57,301 bases of DNA from Tolypothrix campylonemoides VB511288 (lineage in GTDB: Bacteria > Cyanobacteriota > Cyanobacteriia > Cyanobacteriales > Nostocaceae): positions 1,019,105 to 1,076,405 of the forward strand of contig JXCB02000027.1 of NCBI GenBank assembly GCA_000828075.3. Direction: 5' to 3'. Numbering within the stretch: position 1 is the stretch's first letter; each line of letters starts with the position of its first letter. The position numbers and the translations under genes are program-made. Positions 1-9,488 of this stretch are shown here, in pieces. Below the pieces are notes generated by a model. That model was not told where the DNA came from. It saw only the letters and a list, made by a program, of their open reading frames with translations, and ran no database searches.

Positions 1-95
1 ACTTTTAACTTTTAACTTTTAACTTTTAACTTTTAACTTTTAACTTTTAACTTTTAACTTTTAACTTTTAACTTTTAACTTTTAACTTTTAACTT
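1..95. repeat. STRR block, CTTTTAA heptamer array
   Basis: The heptamer ACTTTTA/CTTTTAA is repeated head to tail about 13 times without interruption from the window edge. Arrays of degenerate or perfect heptamers are a known feature of filamentous cyanobacterial genomes (STRR). The array is cut by the window start, so its full length is unknown. No gene is convincing between here and ndhB; the 271-bp spacer ends in a weak stem (TGGTAG/CTACCA near 331-354) that could help terminate ndhB transcription coming from the right. Confidence 0.9.
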
Positions 96-367
96 GTTTG
101 AGGGGCTTGCATCCTTTTATTAGACTTTTTGCACTCATTCATTTTCTTGGTGTACTTCTTTGCGCCGCCAGTCGCCTGGGTCGGGAAAGCCGTCATTCGC
201 GCTGGCTCGCCTTTGCGGCTTTGCGCGAGACATAATAACATTTATGCAATCTTGTCTATTATTCTGACTACTGAGTCCCTAGCCTATGGTCTTTTTTCGG
301 TCAATGCTAATAGTGGATAATTGCGCTGGTAGTTGCGCTTGTGCACAGCTACCAACACAAAACTAAC

Positions 368-1915
368 TTACTGGTTGTTCATTACACTCACTTGAGTAGT
401 CACAACCGATGTTGGTTGCAAAATTGAGGTATGAGCGATGGAATTGTTAGCCAGTGTAAATAATGGATTTGACAAAATCCCAGCGATGGAAGTGGCGATT
501 AATGTCACGACCAACCCCACCTGCAAAGGTCTATACCCAGGTAAATTCCAACGCACTTCTGGATAATTCTTCACTACGTCGGACATTTCATGAGGTTCTT
601 TAACCACCATCATCCTAACCACACGGATGTAGTAGTAGATCGAGACGACCGTGGTTACTAACCCCAGCAAGACTAACCCGTATTCTCCAGCCTGCCAACC
701 AGCCCAGAACAAGTAGATCTTACCGAAGAATCCGGCAAGTGGCGGAATACCGCCCAAGGACAGCAGGGAAATGCTTAAACCCAGTGTCAGAAGCGGGTCT
801 TTCTGGTACAAACCAGAGTATTCCACAATCTGATCAGTTCCTGTGCGCAGGGAGAACAGAATCACGCAGGTAAAACCGCACAGGTTCATGAACAGATAGA
901 CCAGCAGGTAGAAGACCATGCTGGCATATCCTGCTTGTGTCCCAGCAACTAAGCCAATCATCACGAACCCGGCTTGACCGATGGAAGAATAAGCCAGCAT
1001 CCGTTTCATGCTAGTTTGGGCAAGGGCGACTACGTTACCCAACACCATACTCAGGACAGCGAGGGCGGTGAAGACAAACTTCCATTCGTTAGCAACCAAG
1101 GGGAAGGCTGTTGTCAGCAAGCGAATGGCTAAGGCAAATCCAGCTGCTTTGGAACCGACTGATAAAAAGGCAATTACGGGAGTAGGTGCGCCTTCATAAA
1201 CGTCTGGTGTCCACTGGTGGAATGGTGCAGCAGAGATTTTGAAGCCAATACCTGCAACCACAAAAACCAGAGCAATGACCAAACCTAGAGATTGACCAAA
1301 ACCAGATATGGCAATTCCATTGGCGATCGCACTCAGTTCAGTCTCTCCGCCCGATAAACCATACAGCAGCGAAGCTCCATACAAAAACACTGCTGTACTC
1401 GAAGCGCCAATCAACAAGTATTTCAGCGCCGCTTCGTTAGAGCGGGGATCACGCTTGGTGTAACCTGTGAGCAAATAAGAGGAAATACTCAGGGTTTCTA
1501 GAGAGATGAAAATCATCACCAACTCACCAGCCCCTGAGAGAAACATTCCTCCCAAGGTCGCAGTTAGCAAAATCGCTATGAATTCCGCTAAAGCGGTACC
1601 GCTTTGTTCAACGTAGCGAATCGACATCAAGATGGTGACAATGGCAGATAAGGCAACAATACCGCGAAAGACGATACTCAGGTCATCACCATTAAAGGCA
1701 CCGCCAAAGGAGATGGGGTTTGTATTCTCCCATTCAAAGAACAGGGCGACGATAGAAGCGAATAAACCTGCAATTGCTAGATATCCAATCCAGCGTGAGG
1801 ATGTCCGCCCTGAAATCAAATCAACAATCAAAACTCCCAAGAGGGTGACAATCACAATCCCCTCGGGCAAAATCGTTCCAGCATTTAACTGGGATGCAAG
1901 ATTAGCAAAATCCAT
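368..1915 (-). CDS. ndhB: NAD(P)H-quinone oxidoreductase subunit 2 (NdhB)
   Basis: This is a 515-residue membrane subunit of the cyanobacterial NDH-1 complex in the thylakoid membrane. It moves protons while ferredoxin-derived electrons pass to plastoquinone, serving respiration, cyclic electron flow and CO2 uptake. The protein is almost entirely hydrophobic helices (about 14 predicted by eye) and carries the antiporter-like proton channel signature, including the [18 protein letters not shown] stretch and the conserved Lys/Glu-bearing helices. Its length matches the NdhB family. It stands alone: the neighbours are a repeat block and a transposase relic, which fits the usual separation of ndhB from the ndhAIGE cluster. 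The ATG at 1915 gives the typical N terminus ([13 protein letters not shown]). Identification is firm; no defect was seen. Confidence 0.97.
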   Translation of the reverse strand: MDFANLASQLNAGTILPEGIVIVTLLGVLIVDLISGRTSSRWIGYLAIAGLFASIVALFFEWENTNPISFGGAFNGDDLSIVFRGIVALSAIVTILMSIRYVEQSGTALAEFIAILLTATLGGMFLSGAGELVMIFISLETLSISSYLLTGYTKRDPRSNEAALKYLLIGASSTAVFLYGASLLYGLSGGETELSAIANGIAISGFGQSLGLVIALVFVVAGIGFKISAAPFHQWTPDVYEGAPTPVIAFLSVGSKAAGFALAIRLLTTAFPLVANEWKFVFTALAVLSMVLGNVVALAQTSMKRMLAYSSIGQAGFVMIGLVAGTQAGYASMVFYLLVYLFMNLCGFTCVILFSLRTGTDQIVEYSGLYQKDPLLTLGLSISLLSLGGIPPLAGFFGKIYLFWAGWQAGEYGLVLLGLVTTVVSIYYYIRVVRMMVVKEPHEMSDVVKNYPEVRWNLPGYRPLQVGLVVTLIATSIAGILSNPLFTLANNSIAHTSILQPTSVVTTQVSVMNNQ

Positions 1916-2101
1916 GAGCTGTAAAGGTTTTGGCTATCACACATTCAGGTCTAACTGTGTTCATTCTATTGTCTTTTACCCACTGCAATTTAAAAGCCAA
2001 AATAAAACTCGCTAAAAGTTGTTCTCATACAGTTGTTCTGCTACATAAAACCTAGACAATACTAGACATTACTTGACGTTTCCACAGGAGCATGGGAGCA
2101 C

Positions 2102-3208
2102 TTATCCCTCAACGTCCAGACACGGTTTAGCCAACCGTGCATATTTTTCCAGATTTTGAGATGCATTTAAATCTCTGTCAGCAGTATGTTGACATTTCTG
2201 ACACACATAAACTCGCTGGGATAGACTAATTTCTTGAATCGCTCCACAATTTGAACAAGTTTTACTAGATGGGTAAAATCTATCAACAAATATGACAGTT
2301 CCACCATATCTAATTACTTTATATTCTACCTGTCTGCGAAATTCATAAAAATTAGCATCACTGACAGCACCAGCTAACCGATGATTTTTCAACATCCCTG
2401 ATGTATTCAAATCTTCCATAGCAACTACTGCGTGGTTTTTGCAAATAAATGTAGTTGCTTTGTGGCTGGCATCTTTACGTATATTAGTAATACGTCTATG
2501 CAGCTTAGCTATTCTCAATTTTTGTTTTTTATAACGATTACTACCTTTAACTTTCCTCGATAGTTGACGCTGTAATCTTGTTAAGGTTTGACTCGCTTTT
2601 TGTAAAGCTTTTGGATTGACAAAAATCACTCCTGTCGTAATGGTAGCTCAAGTTTTTATCCCTAAATCAACCCCGACATAACCATGTTCTTTTTTGGTGA
2701 TTTCTGGTTCTGTTTCATAAGAACAAGAAATGTACCAATCTGCCGCTGATTTCGATATAGTTAGCTTTGTGGTTGTTGTGTGTGGTAAATATTCATAAGT
2801 TGAAACCCAGCCAATAGTTGGTAATTTTATGCGTTTACCACCCAGATTTATTGGTTTACCACCTGCATTAATTGTAAAACTGTCATTCCTCCCTTTGATT
2901 TTAAACTTGGGATAATCTGCACGTTTTTCAAAGAAATTTTTAAAGGCTTTCCCTAAGTTATCAAAAGCAAATTCTGTGATTTTTTGACAAATACCTTTTT
3001 CTTTAATCCAGGTGAGAACTGGTTTGACTTCATTATTAAAGAACTTCTTTAAAATCAAGTGATTTGGTTGATATCCTGATTGATACAAAACCTGCCATGT
3101 GGCGAGTCCCCAGTTGTATGTAAATCGGGATATCCCAGCGTGTTTTGACATCAGAATTTTTTGTGATGAAGTTAATTTTAGCTTGGTTTTGATGGAAGTC
3201 AACAACAC
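2102..3208 (-). pseudogene. tnpB: IS200/IS605-type TnpB, split by one in-frame TGA
   Basis: Read as one frame this is a TnpB (RNA-guided nuclease of IS200/IS605 elements, ancestor-like to Cas12). Residues 1-186 hold the N-terminal helix-turn-helix/WED-like part and end in GVDLGIKT with the first RuvC Asp (D181). The next codon (2648-2650) is TGA, where family members usually have Leu, and the same frame continues ATITTGVIFVNPKAL to the second RuvC acidic motif (AMEDL), a CxxC...CxxC zinc finger (CSNCG, CQKC) and the third RuvC Asp (DRDLNAS). All catalytic residues are present, so one nonsense change separates it from an intact gene. No tnpA partner is nearby. The downstream half could start at GTG 2629 but would lack D181. 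The transposon right end, which would carry the guide (omega/re) RNA, should lie just left of 2102, but its boundary could not be fixed. Confidence 0.85.
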
Positions 3209-3384
3209 AAATTTACTTTGATTCTATTACACCCACGTTTCAAATCATCACATAACTTATCCGAGTAAGTCTAGGAGGTTGATGTAAATTTTCTTAAAAT
3301 AGGTGGACGGTTATTTGGTGCGGTTTGTCAATAAATGTCAGGTTTTGTCGAGAAAATAGTCTACTAGGAGATTGCTCATACAAT

Positions 3385-3415
3385 CAAGCAGATCGGCAAA
3401 GAACCGATCTGCTTG
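3385..3415. terminator. Perfect 12-bp stem-loop, terminator-like
   Basis: CAAGCAGATCGG (3385-3396), a 7-nt loop CAAAGAA, and the exact complement CCGATCTGCTTG (3404-3415). It lies between the tnpB relic and the 3' end of the rbp gene, about 130 bp beyond the rbp stop. Neither strand has a run of T after the stem, so it is not a textbook intrinsic terminator. It may stabilise the 3' end of the rbp mRNA or belong to the insertion element end. The rest of 3209-3545 holds no gene. Confidence 0.5.
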
Positions 3416-3545
3416 CATACAATACTCAAGAAGCAGTTGTTTGATGAACTGCTATTTCTGTATAATATTAAATTTCGTGGCTGCAAATGCTTTTTGTGCC
3501 TTTTGGCAATAGCTCTGAAGCTTGATTAATCAATACCTTCAAGCC

Positions 3546-3866
3546 TTAATAGCGTCTACTAGAATATCCACCCGTGTTGCTTCTGCCACCCCAGTTACCG
3601 CTGCCAGAGCGACTACTTTTTTCCTCCCGTGGTCTTGCTTTATTGACTTTCATAACACGACCCATCCACTCAGCACCGTCTAGAGCATCAATGGCAGCAT
3701 TTTCTGCAGCTTCTGATTCCATTTCTACGAAACCAAAGCCGCGCGCGCGTCCTGTTTCCCGGTCTGTGGGTAGTTGAACTCGCGTTACAGTACCATACTC
3801 AGAAAATACTTTGGTGAGGTCGTCCTGTGTGACGCTGTAGGACAGGTTACCTACGTAAATTGACAT
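3546..3866 (-). CDS. RRM-type RNA-binding protein (Rbp)
   Basis: A 106-residue protein with a single RNA recognition motif at about residues 2-80 and a short Gly/Arg/Ser-rich tail (RSGSGNWGGRSNTGGYSSRRY). RNP2 (IYVGNL) sits at residues 3-8 and RNP1 (RGFGFVEM) at about 42-49, with the usual beta-alpha-beta spacing. Cyanobacterial Rbp proteins bind RNA, are often cold-induced, and some help localise mRNA to thylakoids. The ATG at 3866 was chosen over the upstream in-frame ATG at 3899 because it opens directly with the RRM and has GGAG seven bases before it. The Gly-rich tail marks the type-I-like Rbp class. It is flanked by long AT-rich intergenic DNA, so a sizeable 5' leader is possible, as known for cold-regulated rbp genes; that is inference. 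Confidence 0.93.
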   Translation of the reverse strand: MSIYVGNLSYSVTQDDLTKVFSEYGTVTRVQLPTDRETGRARGFGFVEMESEAAENAAIDALDGAEWMGRVMKVNKARPREEKSSRSGSGNWGGRSNTGGYSSRRY

Positions 3867-5449
3867 GAAACTCTCCAGAATCCTATATACAAGAGACATC
3901 TATCCGGAGAGCCGCTTGCAGTTATTGATAATAACAAGGTCAGAATCGCCGAATTTTCTTCTCCATATTTATCCTAACACAACTTTTCTTAAAGAAAGAT
4001 TAAATCTGTCCTTAGGGCTTGATTTTTAGAAAATGTATCACTAATTACTATATTTTTTCACCCACATATCACTTCCTTAAATATTTCTTAGGGTAGATGA
4101 CTTTTATAACTCATCTCAATGTTGTTTTTCGGGTTGAGCTTACTCTCATATAACAAAGATAAGAAAATGAGTATTAACTTATTTTAAATTTGAAAATAAA
4201 ATGAGGTTGCTAAATAAGATTTTCAACTAGCAATTCCTCAATCCACTGAAGGCATTGCCTTGAGTGCATGATTTGATATTAAGTGGAATAGGCAAGGCGT
4301 GAGTATATTCCGCGAACAATACAATTAAGAAGAACGCAGAACGCAGAACTCAGAATATCCCTATGGATGTGGAAGGACTGGGGATTTAAGAATGGAAAAA
4401 TTTTCTTTTTCTCCACGGATAAATTTGGAGGCACGCCTACCAATACTCAGCAACCTTAGTCTTAATTACTACCCAAAAATGCGTTTAATATTCTGACTTC
4501 TGAGTTCCTACTCTGGGGTTTTTCTTGGTCATTTTTAATGAGGAAATAAACTCAACACTGAGATGAAACTCTATTTTTTATAGAGTCCATGACTGCCAGA
4601 AATCTAAAATGAAGTGTAAGCCTGTTGGAGATAGCAGTGCATAGCGGCGCAGATAGTTAGGTAATTTTTAGTGTTAAGAAAAAAATGCGCCTAACGCAGC
4701 CTAGAAACAGCCTCTTATTCTTGAGAACTATTTGTGTTTTGTATTTCTCTCCCTCTTGGCGTATTTTTTTAACAACTTAACAAACCCATCTTAGGAGCGT
4801 CCGACTAGCGGCGCACCACCCGTTATGAATGGAAGAAACACTTCTCTCCCTCACTCCCTCCCTCCCTCCCTCACTCCCTCTTCTAAGAGTGTGCGCCAAC
4901 CATACGCCTGGTATTCGCGCTCTCATTCGTACTATCTACCTAGCCTAAAGACTAGAAATGCAGTTATGCTCTTGGTGAGCAAGCTTTGTTTATGGTGACA
5001 CCCCGCATCATTGAGACTGTTAAGTTTGATTTAATTTTGGAATAGCCAACAAAAATTTGGATGTTATGAAATTGTGTAACGATGCAAGCAGGTGGCAACC
5101 CAGGGAAGACAAGGAAATTTCCTCGTGTCCTGTTGCTGCCATTAACACAAACCGTAGCAATCAGCCAGACTGAAATCACACAAAAAGTTTCTGTATTAAC
5201 CTTGAGGGGGATGAGTGAAAACTGTAGTCGTCAATTATGCCCTAGATAAGTTAAAGATTGAAATAACTAGAAATTCACAACAAGCTGCTGCTACCTTCCC
5301 CTCTGGGAGGGACTTGCGCCATTGTGGGCGGTTTGTGTCAGGATGAAATCACGTGTTCCCTAGCGTGAGGTTTTAGCTTGACCGATGCGCTTTTAATGAT
5401 TTCAATTGAGTGTTTAGCTTAGCAGCTATTCTTTTTTTTTGAAATTTCC
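3867..5449. other. Long gene-poor region
   Basis: About 1.6 kb without a convincing gene. The first 300 bp are very AT-rich and form the upstream region of rbp. Short dispersed repeats occur: a CGCAGAA-type run near 4329-4354 (related runs lie at about 37455 and 45783) and a pyrimidine STRR of CTCCCTC units at about 4846-4882. A 71-codon minus-strand frame at 4964-5179 has no recognisable domain and no clear ribosome site, so it was not called. A T-run at about 5432-5440 lies immediately ahead of topA. No tRNA or known riboswitch was recognised. Confidence 0.6.
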
Positions 5450-8107
5450 ATGTCAACTCTCGTCATCGTCGAATCTCCGACCAAAGCTCGTACCATTCGC
5501 AACTACCTGCCACAAGGCTTTCGGGTGGAAGCGTCAATGGGTCATGTGCGTGACCTTCCCCAGTCTGCTACTGAAATTCCCGCGACTGTCAAGGGAGAGA
5601 AATGGGCGCAGCTGGGGGTAAATGTAGAGGCCGACTTTGAACCACTATATGTCGTCCCTAAAGATAAAAAGAAAATTGTTACTCAGCTTAAAGACGCCCT
5701 TAAAGAAGCAGATGAACTGATCCTGGCAACGGACGAAGACCGGGAAGGTGAAAGCATCAGTTGGCATTTACACCAGTTGCTCAAGCCAAAAGTTCCGACA
5801 AAGCGAATGGTGTTTCACGAAATTACTTCTGACGCCATCAAAAAAGCCTTGAAAAACTGCCGCAACATCGATGAACAGTTAGTTCGTGCCCAAGAAACGC
5901 GGCGGATTTTGGATAGACTTGTGGGCTATACCCTATCTCCTTTGTTGTGGAAAAAAATCGCCTGGGGATTATCTGCTGGGCGCGTGCAGTCGGTTGCGGT
6001 GCGGCTATTAGTTACCCGAGAACGTCAACGTCGTGCTTTCCGCCAAGGTTCATACTGGGATTTGAAAGCAACGTTAACCCCCCCTGATTCTCCTAAGCAG
6101 TCATTTGCTTCCCAACTTGTTACACTGGCAGGCACAAGGATCGCCAATGGTGGGGATTTTGACGCCGCCACAGGGCAAATTGCCAGCGATCGCAATGTGG
6201 TTTTGCTCAATCAGGAGCAAGCAGAAGCGCTCAAGGAACGGCTTACAGGGAAAATCTGGAAAGTCACGGATCTAGAGGAACGCCCTGTCACGCGCAAACC
6301 CGCACCACCTTTTACCACCTCGACCCTGCAACAGGAATCTAACCGTAAATTGCGCCTTTCGGCACGGGACACAATGCGAATTGCCCAAAACTTGTACGAA
6401 CAAGGGTACATTACCTATATGCGTACAGATTCGGTGCATTTGTCTGATCAGGCGATCGCCGCCGCCCGTGAGTGTGTAGAAAAACTTTACGGGCAAAATT
6501 ACCTTAGCCCCCAACCAAGGCAATACACCACCAAATCCAAAGGTGCACAAGAAGCACACGAGGCAATTCGCCCAGCAGGAAGCACCTTCCGCACTCCCCA
6601 AGAAACTGGTTTAAGCGGTCGGGAACTACAACTGTACGATCTGATTTGGAAGCGTACCGTCGCCAGCCAAATGGCAGACTCTCGCCAAACTCAAATCACT
6701 ATGCAGTTGCAAGTGGAAGATGCTGGTTTTCGTTCTTCTGGCAAACGGATTGACTTTCCAGGGTACTTACGCGCCTATGTGGAAGGTTCCGACGACCCAG
6801 AGGCGGCGCTGGAAGACCAGGAAATCATCTTGCCTAACTTAAAAGTGGGCGATAATCCCAACTGTTCCAACCTAGAAGCAGTTGGTCACGAAACCCAACC
6901 CCCGGCAAGATACACCGAAGCAACTTTGGTGAAAACCTTAGAAAGCGAAGGCATTGGACGTCCTAGCACCTACGCCAGCATCATTGGCACGATTATTGAC
7001 AAGGGCTACGCCCAATTGACGAATAACGCCCTTGTGCCCACCTTCACTGCCTTTGCCGTCACGGAACTCTTGGAAAAACACTTCCCGGACGTGGTTGATC
7101 CCAGTTTTACCTCCAAAATGGAGCAAACCTTGGATGACATTTCCACAGGTGAAGCTAAGTGGCTACCCTACCTCAAGGAATTCTATTTGGGAGACAAAGG
7201 TCTAGAAACCCTAGTCAAGGAACAGGAAAACCAAATTGATGCCAATGTTGCCCGGACAGTGGAACTGGAAAACCTAGATGTCAAAGTCCGTATTGGTAAA
7301 TATGGTGCTTATTTGGAAAAAGAGAATGGTGACGGTGTTGTCACCGCCTCGATTCCCAAAGATCTAACTCCTGCTGACCTTGATCCCCAAAAGGTAGAAA
7401 CGCTGCTGCGGCAAAAAACCGAAGGTCCGGAACAGGTCGGTCGTCATCCCGAAACTGGCGAACCGATTTACGTGCTTATTGGTCCTTACGGTCCTTATGT
7501 CCAGTTGGGTGACAAAACTGAGGAAAACCCTAAACCCAAACAAGCTTCCTTACCTAAAGGTGTAACGCCAGAAAACGTCACCCTTGAGCAAGCTGTTGGT
7601 CTTTTGTCACTACCCCGAAAACTAGGGGTTCATCCAACTACAGGTGCTGAAATTCAAGCGAATTTGGGACGCTTTGGACCTTACGTTGTTCATAACCAAA
7701 GTGGTGAAAAAGACTACCGTTCTCTGAAAGCCAATGATGATGTATTGACAATTTCCTTAGAACGTGCGTTGGAATTGTTGTCTGAACCGAAAAAGGGACG
7801 CAGTACCAACAGCAAGTCTAAGGCGGCTGTACGAGAATTAGGTCCTCACCCCGAAGACGGTGAACCAGTCAATATTTACAATGGTCCCTACGGACCTTAC
7901 ATTAAGCACGGCAAAACGAATGCCAGAATGCCAGAAGGAGTATCTGTGGAAGATATGACTCTTGCTTCCGCGCTAGAGTCGCTGGCATCCAAAGCATCAA
8001 CAACAAAATCTACTCGCAAAACAACGAGTAAATCAACGAGTAAATCAACGAGTTCTAACTCTAAATCAACGACTAAGTCGTCAAGCACCACTGCCAAAAA
8101 AAAATGA
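5450..8107 (+). CDS. topA: DNA topoisomerase I
   Basis: An 885-residue type IA topoisomerase that relaxes negative supercoils by a covalent tyrosine-DNA step. The TOPRIM domain fills the N terminus (VIVESPTKA at 5-13, metal-binding ATDEDREGE at 93-101). The catalytic tyrosine is Y323 in the motif [10 protein letters not shown], followed by the rest of the toroid ([12 protein letters not shown]). Instead of zinc fingers the C-terminal third carries several topoisomerase C-terminal repeats (recognisable by GPYGPYV-type blocks at about 680, 740 and 815), the usual cyanobacterial arrangement. The last 35 residues are a Lys/Ser/Thr tail ([11 protein letters not shown]) that probably binds DNA non-specifically. 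ATG at 5450 gives the standard start [10 protein letters not shown]. No Shine-Dalgarno is evident; a T-rich stretch precedes it. The gene is monocistronic by position. Confidence 0.97.
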   Translation: MSTLVIVESPTKARTIRNYLPQGFRVEASMGHVRDLPQSATEIPATVKGEKWAQLGVNVEADFEPLYVVPKDKKKIVTQLKDALKEADELILATDEDREGESISWHLHQLLKPKVPTKRMVFHEITSDAIKKALKNCRNIDEQLVRAQETRRILDRLVGYTLSPLLWKKIAWGLSAGRVQSVAVRLLVTRERQRRAFRQGSYWDLKATLTPPDSPKQSFASQLVTLAGTRIANGGDFDAATGQIASDRNVVLLNQEQAEALKERLTGKIWKVTDLEERPVTRKPAPPFTTSTLQQESNRKLRLSARDTMRIAQNLYEQGYITYMRTDSVHLSDQAIAAARECVEKLYGQNYLSPQPRQYTTKSKGAQEAHEAIRPAGSTFRTPQETGLSGRELQLYDLIWKRTVASQMADSRQTQITMQLQVEDAGFRSSGKRIDFPGYLRAYVEGSDDPEAALEDQEIILPNLKVGDNPNCSNLEAVGHETQPPARYTEATLVKTLESEGIGRPSTYASIIGTIIDKGYAQLTNNALVPTFTAFAVTELLEKHFPDVVDPSFTSKMEQTLDDISTGEAKWLPYLKEFYLGDKGLETLVKEQENQIDANVARTVELENLDVKVRIGKYGAYLEKENGDGVVTASIPKDLTPADLDPQKVETLLRQKTEGPEQVGRHPETGEPIYVLIGPYGPYVQLGDKTEENPKPKQASLPKGVTPENVTLEQAVGLLSLPRKLGVHPTTGAEIQANLGRFGPYVVHNQSGEKDYRSLKANDDVLTISLERALELLSEPKKGRSTNSKSKAAVRELGPHPEDGEPVNIYNGPYGPYIKHGKTNARMPEGVSVEDMTLASALESLASKASTTKSTRKTTSKSTSKSTSSNSKSTTKSSSTTAKKK

Positions 8108-8277
8108 CAAAAAAGGCTAGTTAAGCTGAAAAGTTCACAGTCAATAGTCTATGAGCATTTAATCTTGACTATTAACTATGAGCTTTTCATACAAAAAAAC
8201 GCTTACAGCAATTCAACGGGTGAGGTCAGTGTCCTCCCAACCAGATTCGCGCATCCTTTGGGGACTGGGGACTGGAA

Positions 8278-8307
8278 GTACAGACGCCCTAATTAGGGCG
8301 TCTGTAC
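8278..8307. repeat. 30-bp perfect palindrome (dispersed repeat type)
   Basis: GTACAGACGCCCTAA (8278-8292) is followed directly by its exact reverse complement. Palindromes with the frame GTACAGACGC...GCGTCTGTAC are, as far as I recall, a common dispersed repeat family in Nostoc-like genomes. It sits among STRR-like GGGGACT runs (about 8259-8276) and, further right, TCCCCAA runs (about 8389-8415). It may fold in the topA 3' untranslated RNA. Confidence 0.8.
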
Positions 8308-8388
8308 GGACTGGGAAGATGTTCTTGTAGGATTTGGGCGGGGTTTGAATCCCCATCCATAATCCGTCACTGCCAAGGGTTCCTAATC

Positions 8389-8415
8389 CCCAATCCCCAA
8401 TCCCCAATCCCCATA
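8389..8415. repeat. STRR, TCCCCAA units
   Basis: About four consecutive TCCCCAA heptamers, ending in CCATACCCC. The same unit recurs inside lysA (about 28208-28230) and after the DUF2945 gene (about 41150-41180). Confidence 0.85.
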
Positions 8416-8433
8416 CCCCGCTTGAGATATGAT

Positions 8434-8464
8434 GAGTCACTGCACGCTCAAAGTGCCGTGACTC
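8434..8464 (+). terminator. Stem-loop after topA, terminator-like
   Basis: GAGTCAC-T-GCAC, loop GCTCAAA, then GTGC-C-GTGACTC: 11 paired bases with one internal mismatch, followed by TTTGCT. It is about 330 bp past the topA stop, so it could be the topA terminator or the first helix of the structured leader that follows. The T run is short. Confidence 0.45.
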
Positions 8465-8799
8465 TTTGCTAAAATCAGATAAACCCTAAAGCGGATATGT
8501 AAAAAGCCAAACGGTATAGTCGCCAGTTAAAAGCGAGAACCTAGGAGCTTTCCTCAGCCGAAGAGTGCCATCGCCTAAAAGGTAGTGGGAGTGTCAAACC
8601 CATCAAAAACCCTCATTGGTAGGATGCAGTATCATAGTTGGTGATGTGATACTCTAAAATGTAGGAGAGATAACACCGAATTTTTAAAATTCAAGAAGTG
8701 TAAACCATCCTATTTTTAAGCCAGAGGTGCAAAAATACTCTGGTTTGCCCGTAAATGATAATAAACATCTTTGGAACTATTTCAGGAGCGGTCAGTTCA
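8465..8799 (+). ncRNA. Candidate structured leader or small RNA, unassigned
   Basis: A 335-bp stretch ahead of the 45-residue gene/aroQ contains no plausible gene but several local helices: AGTATCA/TGATACT around 8626-8652, CCAGAG/CTCTGG around 8721-8744, and complementary short runs around 8519-8560. Its base composition is more even than the AT-rich spacers elsewhere. It does not match the riboswitch or RNA consensus motifs I know (TPP, cobalamin, glycine, ydaO, glutamine, tmRNA, RNase P, 6S). Expression and conservation are unproven, so this is a flag for an RNA candidate rather than an identification. Confidence 0.25.
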
Positions 8800-8937
8800 A
8801 TGGACTATATAGAAAAGGTGCTAGAAAAGCTTAAGGACTTGGCACGCAAGCTAATAGAAGCCCTTTTGGGACCAGAGGCTGAACAGGAGCCGGAACTCAT
8901 TCCGATTCCTGTAGATGATCGTTCACGCCGTCGTTAA
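8800..8937 (+). CDS. Small conserved-looking protein upstream of aroQ
   Basis: A 45-residue protein, MDYIEKVLEKLKDLARKLIE..., with an amphipathic helix rich in Leu/Lys over the first half and an acidic, proline-rich then arginine-rich tail (EPELIPIPVDDRSRRR). The frame opens upstream at ATG 8755, but ATG 8800 was chosen because AGGAG lies about ten bases before it and the protein then begins with the helix. The stop is 12 bases before the aroQ start, so the two genes are very probably co-transcribed. I do not recognise a domain. The helix could associate with membrane or a partner protein; this is inference from composition only. Confidence 0.6.
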   Translation: MDYIEKVLEKLKDLARKLIEALLGPEAEQEPELIPIPVDDRSRRR

Positions 8938-8949
8938 GAAGGATTCATT

Positions 8950-9411
8950 GTGCAGGAGTTGACGTTGCAACCCAACAGCGTTCTGGTGCTGCATGGACCA
9001 AACCTGAATTTGCTGGGACTGCGAGAACCAGGAATATATGGTTCGCTGACATTGGCTGAAATTAATCGCGCCTTAGAAGAAGAAGCAAAAAAGCTACAGG
9101 CGAAGGTGTTTCCATTGCAGTCAAATCATGAAGGCGTTCTGGTAGATGCTATTCATGAAGCACTAGGGCAACATGAAGGAATTTTAATCAATCCAGGGGC
9201 ATACACTCACACGAGTGTAGCGTTACGAGATGCGATCGCTGCTGTTAACTTACCTACAGTAGAAGTGCATTTGAGTAACATTCACCGCCGGGAAGAGTTC
9301 CGCCATCATTCGTATATAGCCCCAGTCGCAATAGGGCAGATCAGTGGTTTTGGGGCACAAAGTTATTTACTAGGCTTGCAGGCGTTGGTGCATCATTTAG
9401 AGAAGTTATGA
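8950..9411 (+). CDS. aroQ: 3-dehydroquinate dehydratase, type II
   Basis: A 153-residue type II dehydroquinase, which converts 3-dehydroquinate to 3-dehydroshikimate in the shikimate pathway (aromatic amino acids, quinones). The family forms a cytosolic dodecamer. Diagnostic motifs are [16 protein letters not shown] near residues 16-31 with the catalytic Tyr30 and flexible-loop Arg, [14 protein letters not shown], and [16 protein letters not shown] with the catalytic His. Length is typical. It starts with GTG at 8950, preceded by AAGGA seven bases upstream, and follows the 45-aa gene by 12 bases, an evident operon. A short run of ATGAATG-type repeats follows the stop. Confidence 0.96.
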   Translation: MQELTLQPNSVLVLHGPNLNLLGLREPGIYGSLTLAEINRALEEEAKKLQAKVFPLQSNHEGVLVDAIHEALGQHEGILINPGAYTHTSVALRDAIAAVNLPTVEVHLSNIHRREEFRHHSYIAPVAIGQISGFGAQSYLLGLQALVHHLEKL

Positions 9412-9482
9412 ATGATGAATGATGAATTATGAATCATGAATGCAAATAAGGTCATAATTCATTATTTATAATTCATAATTAT
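9410..9482. repeat. STRR-like TGAATGA run and AT-rich inverted repeat
   Basis: Right after the aroQ stop there are repeats of ATGAATG/ATGAATT, followed by AATTCATTATTTATAATTCATAATT, which can pair with the ATGAATTATGAAT repeats to the left. It separates aroQ from the next gene and could act as a weak 3' stem. Confidence 0.6.
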
Positions 9483-9488
9483 TGCAAT

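Noticed and set aside
1-95. CRISPR array, for this and the other short-repeat blocks
   Set aside because: The units are contiguous heptamers without spacers of 30-40 bases and there are no cas genes in the window.
129-320. 63-codon plus-strand frame after the STRR block
   Set aside because: No ribosome-binding site or recognisable domain; composition looks like chance coding of intergenic DNA.
4964-5179. 71-codon minus-strand frame
   Set aside because: No domain, start context or neighbours that support a gene.
8213-8440. 75-codon minus-strand frame
   Set aside because: It covers a dispersed palindrome and an STRR; the translation (GVWGLGIGDWGLGTLG) is repeat-coded.
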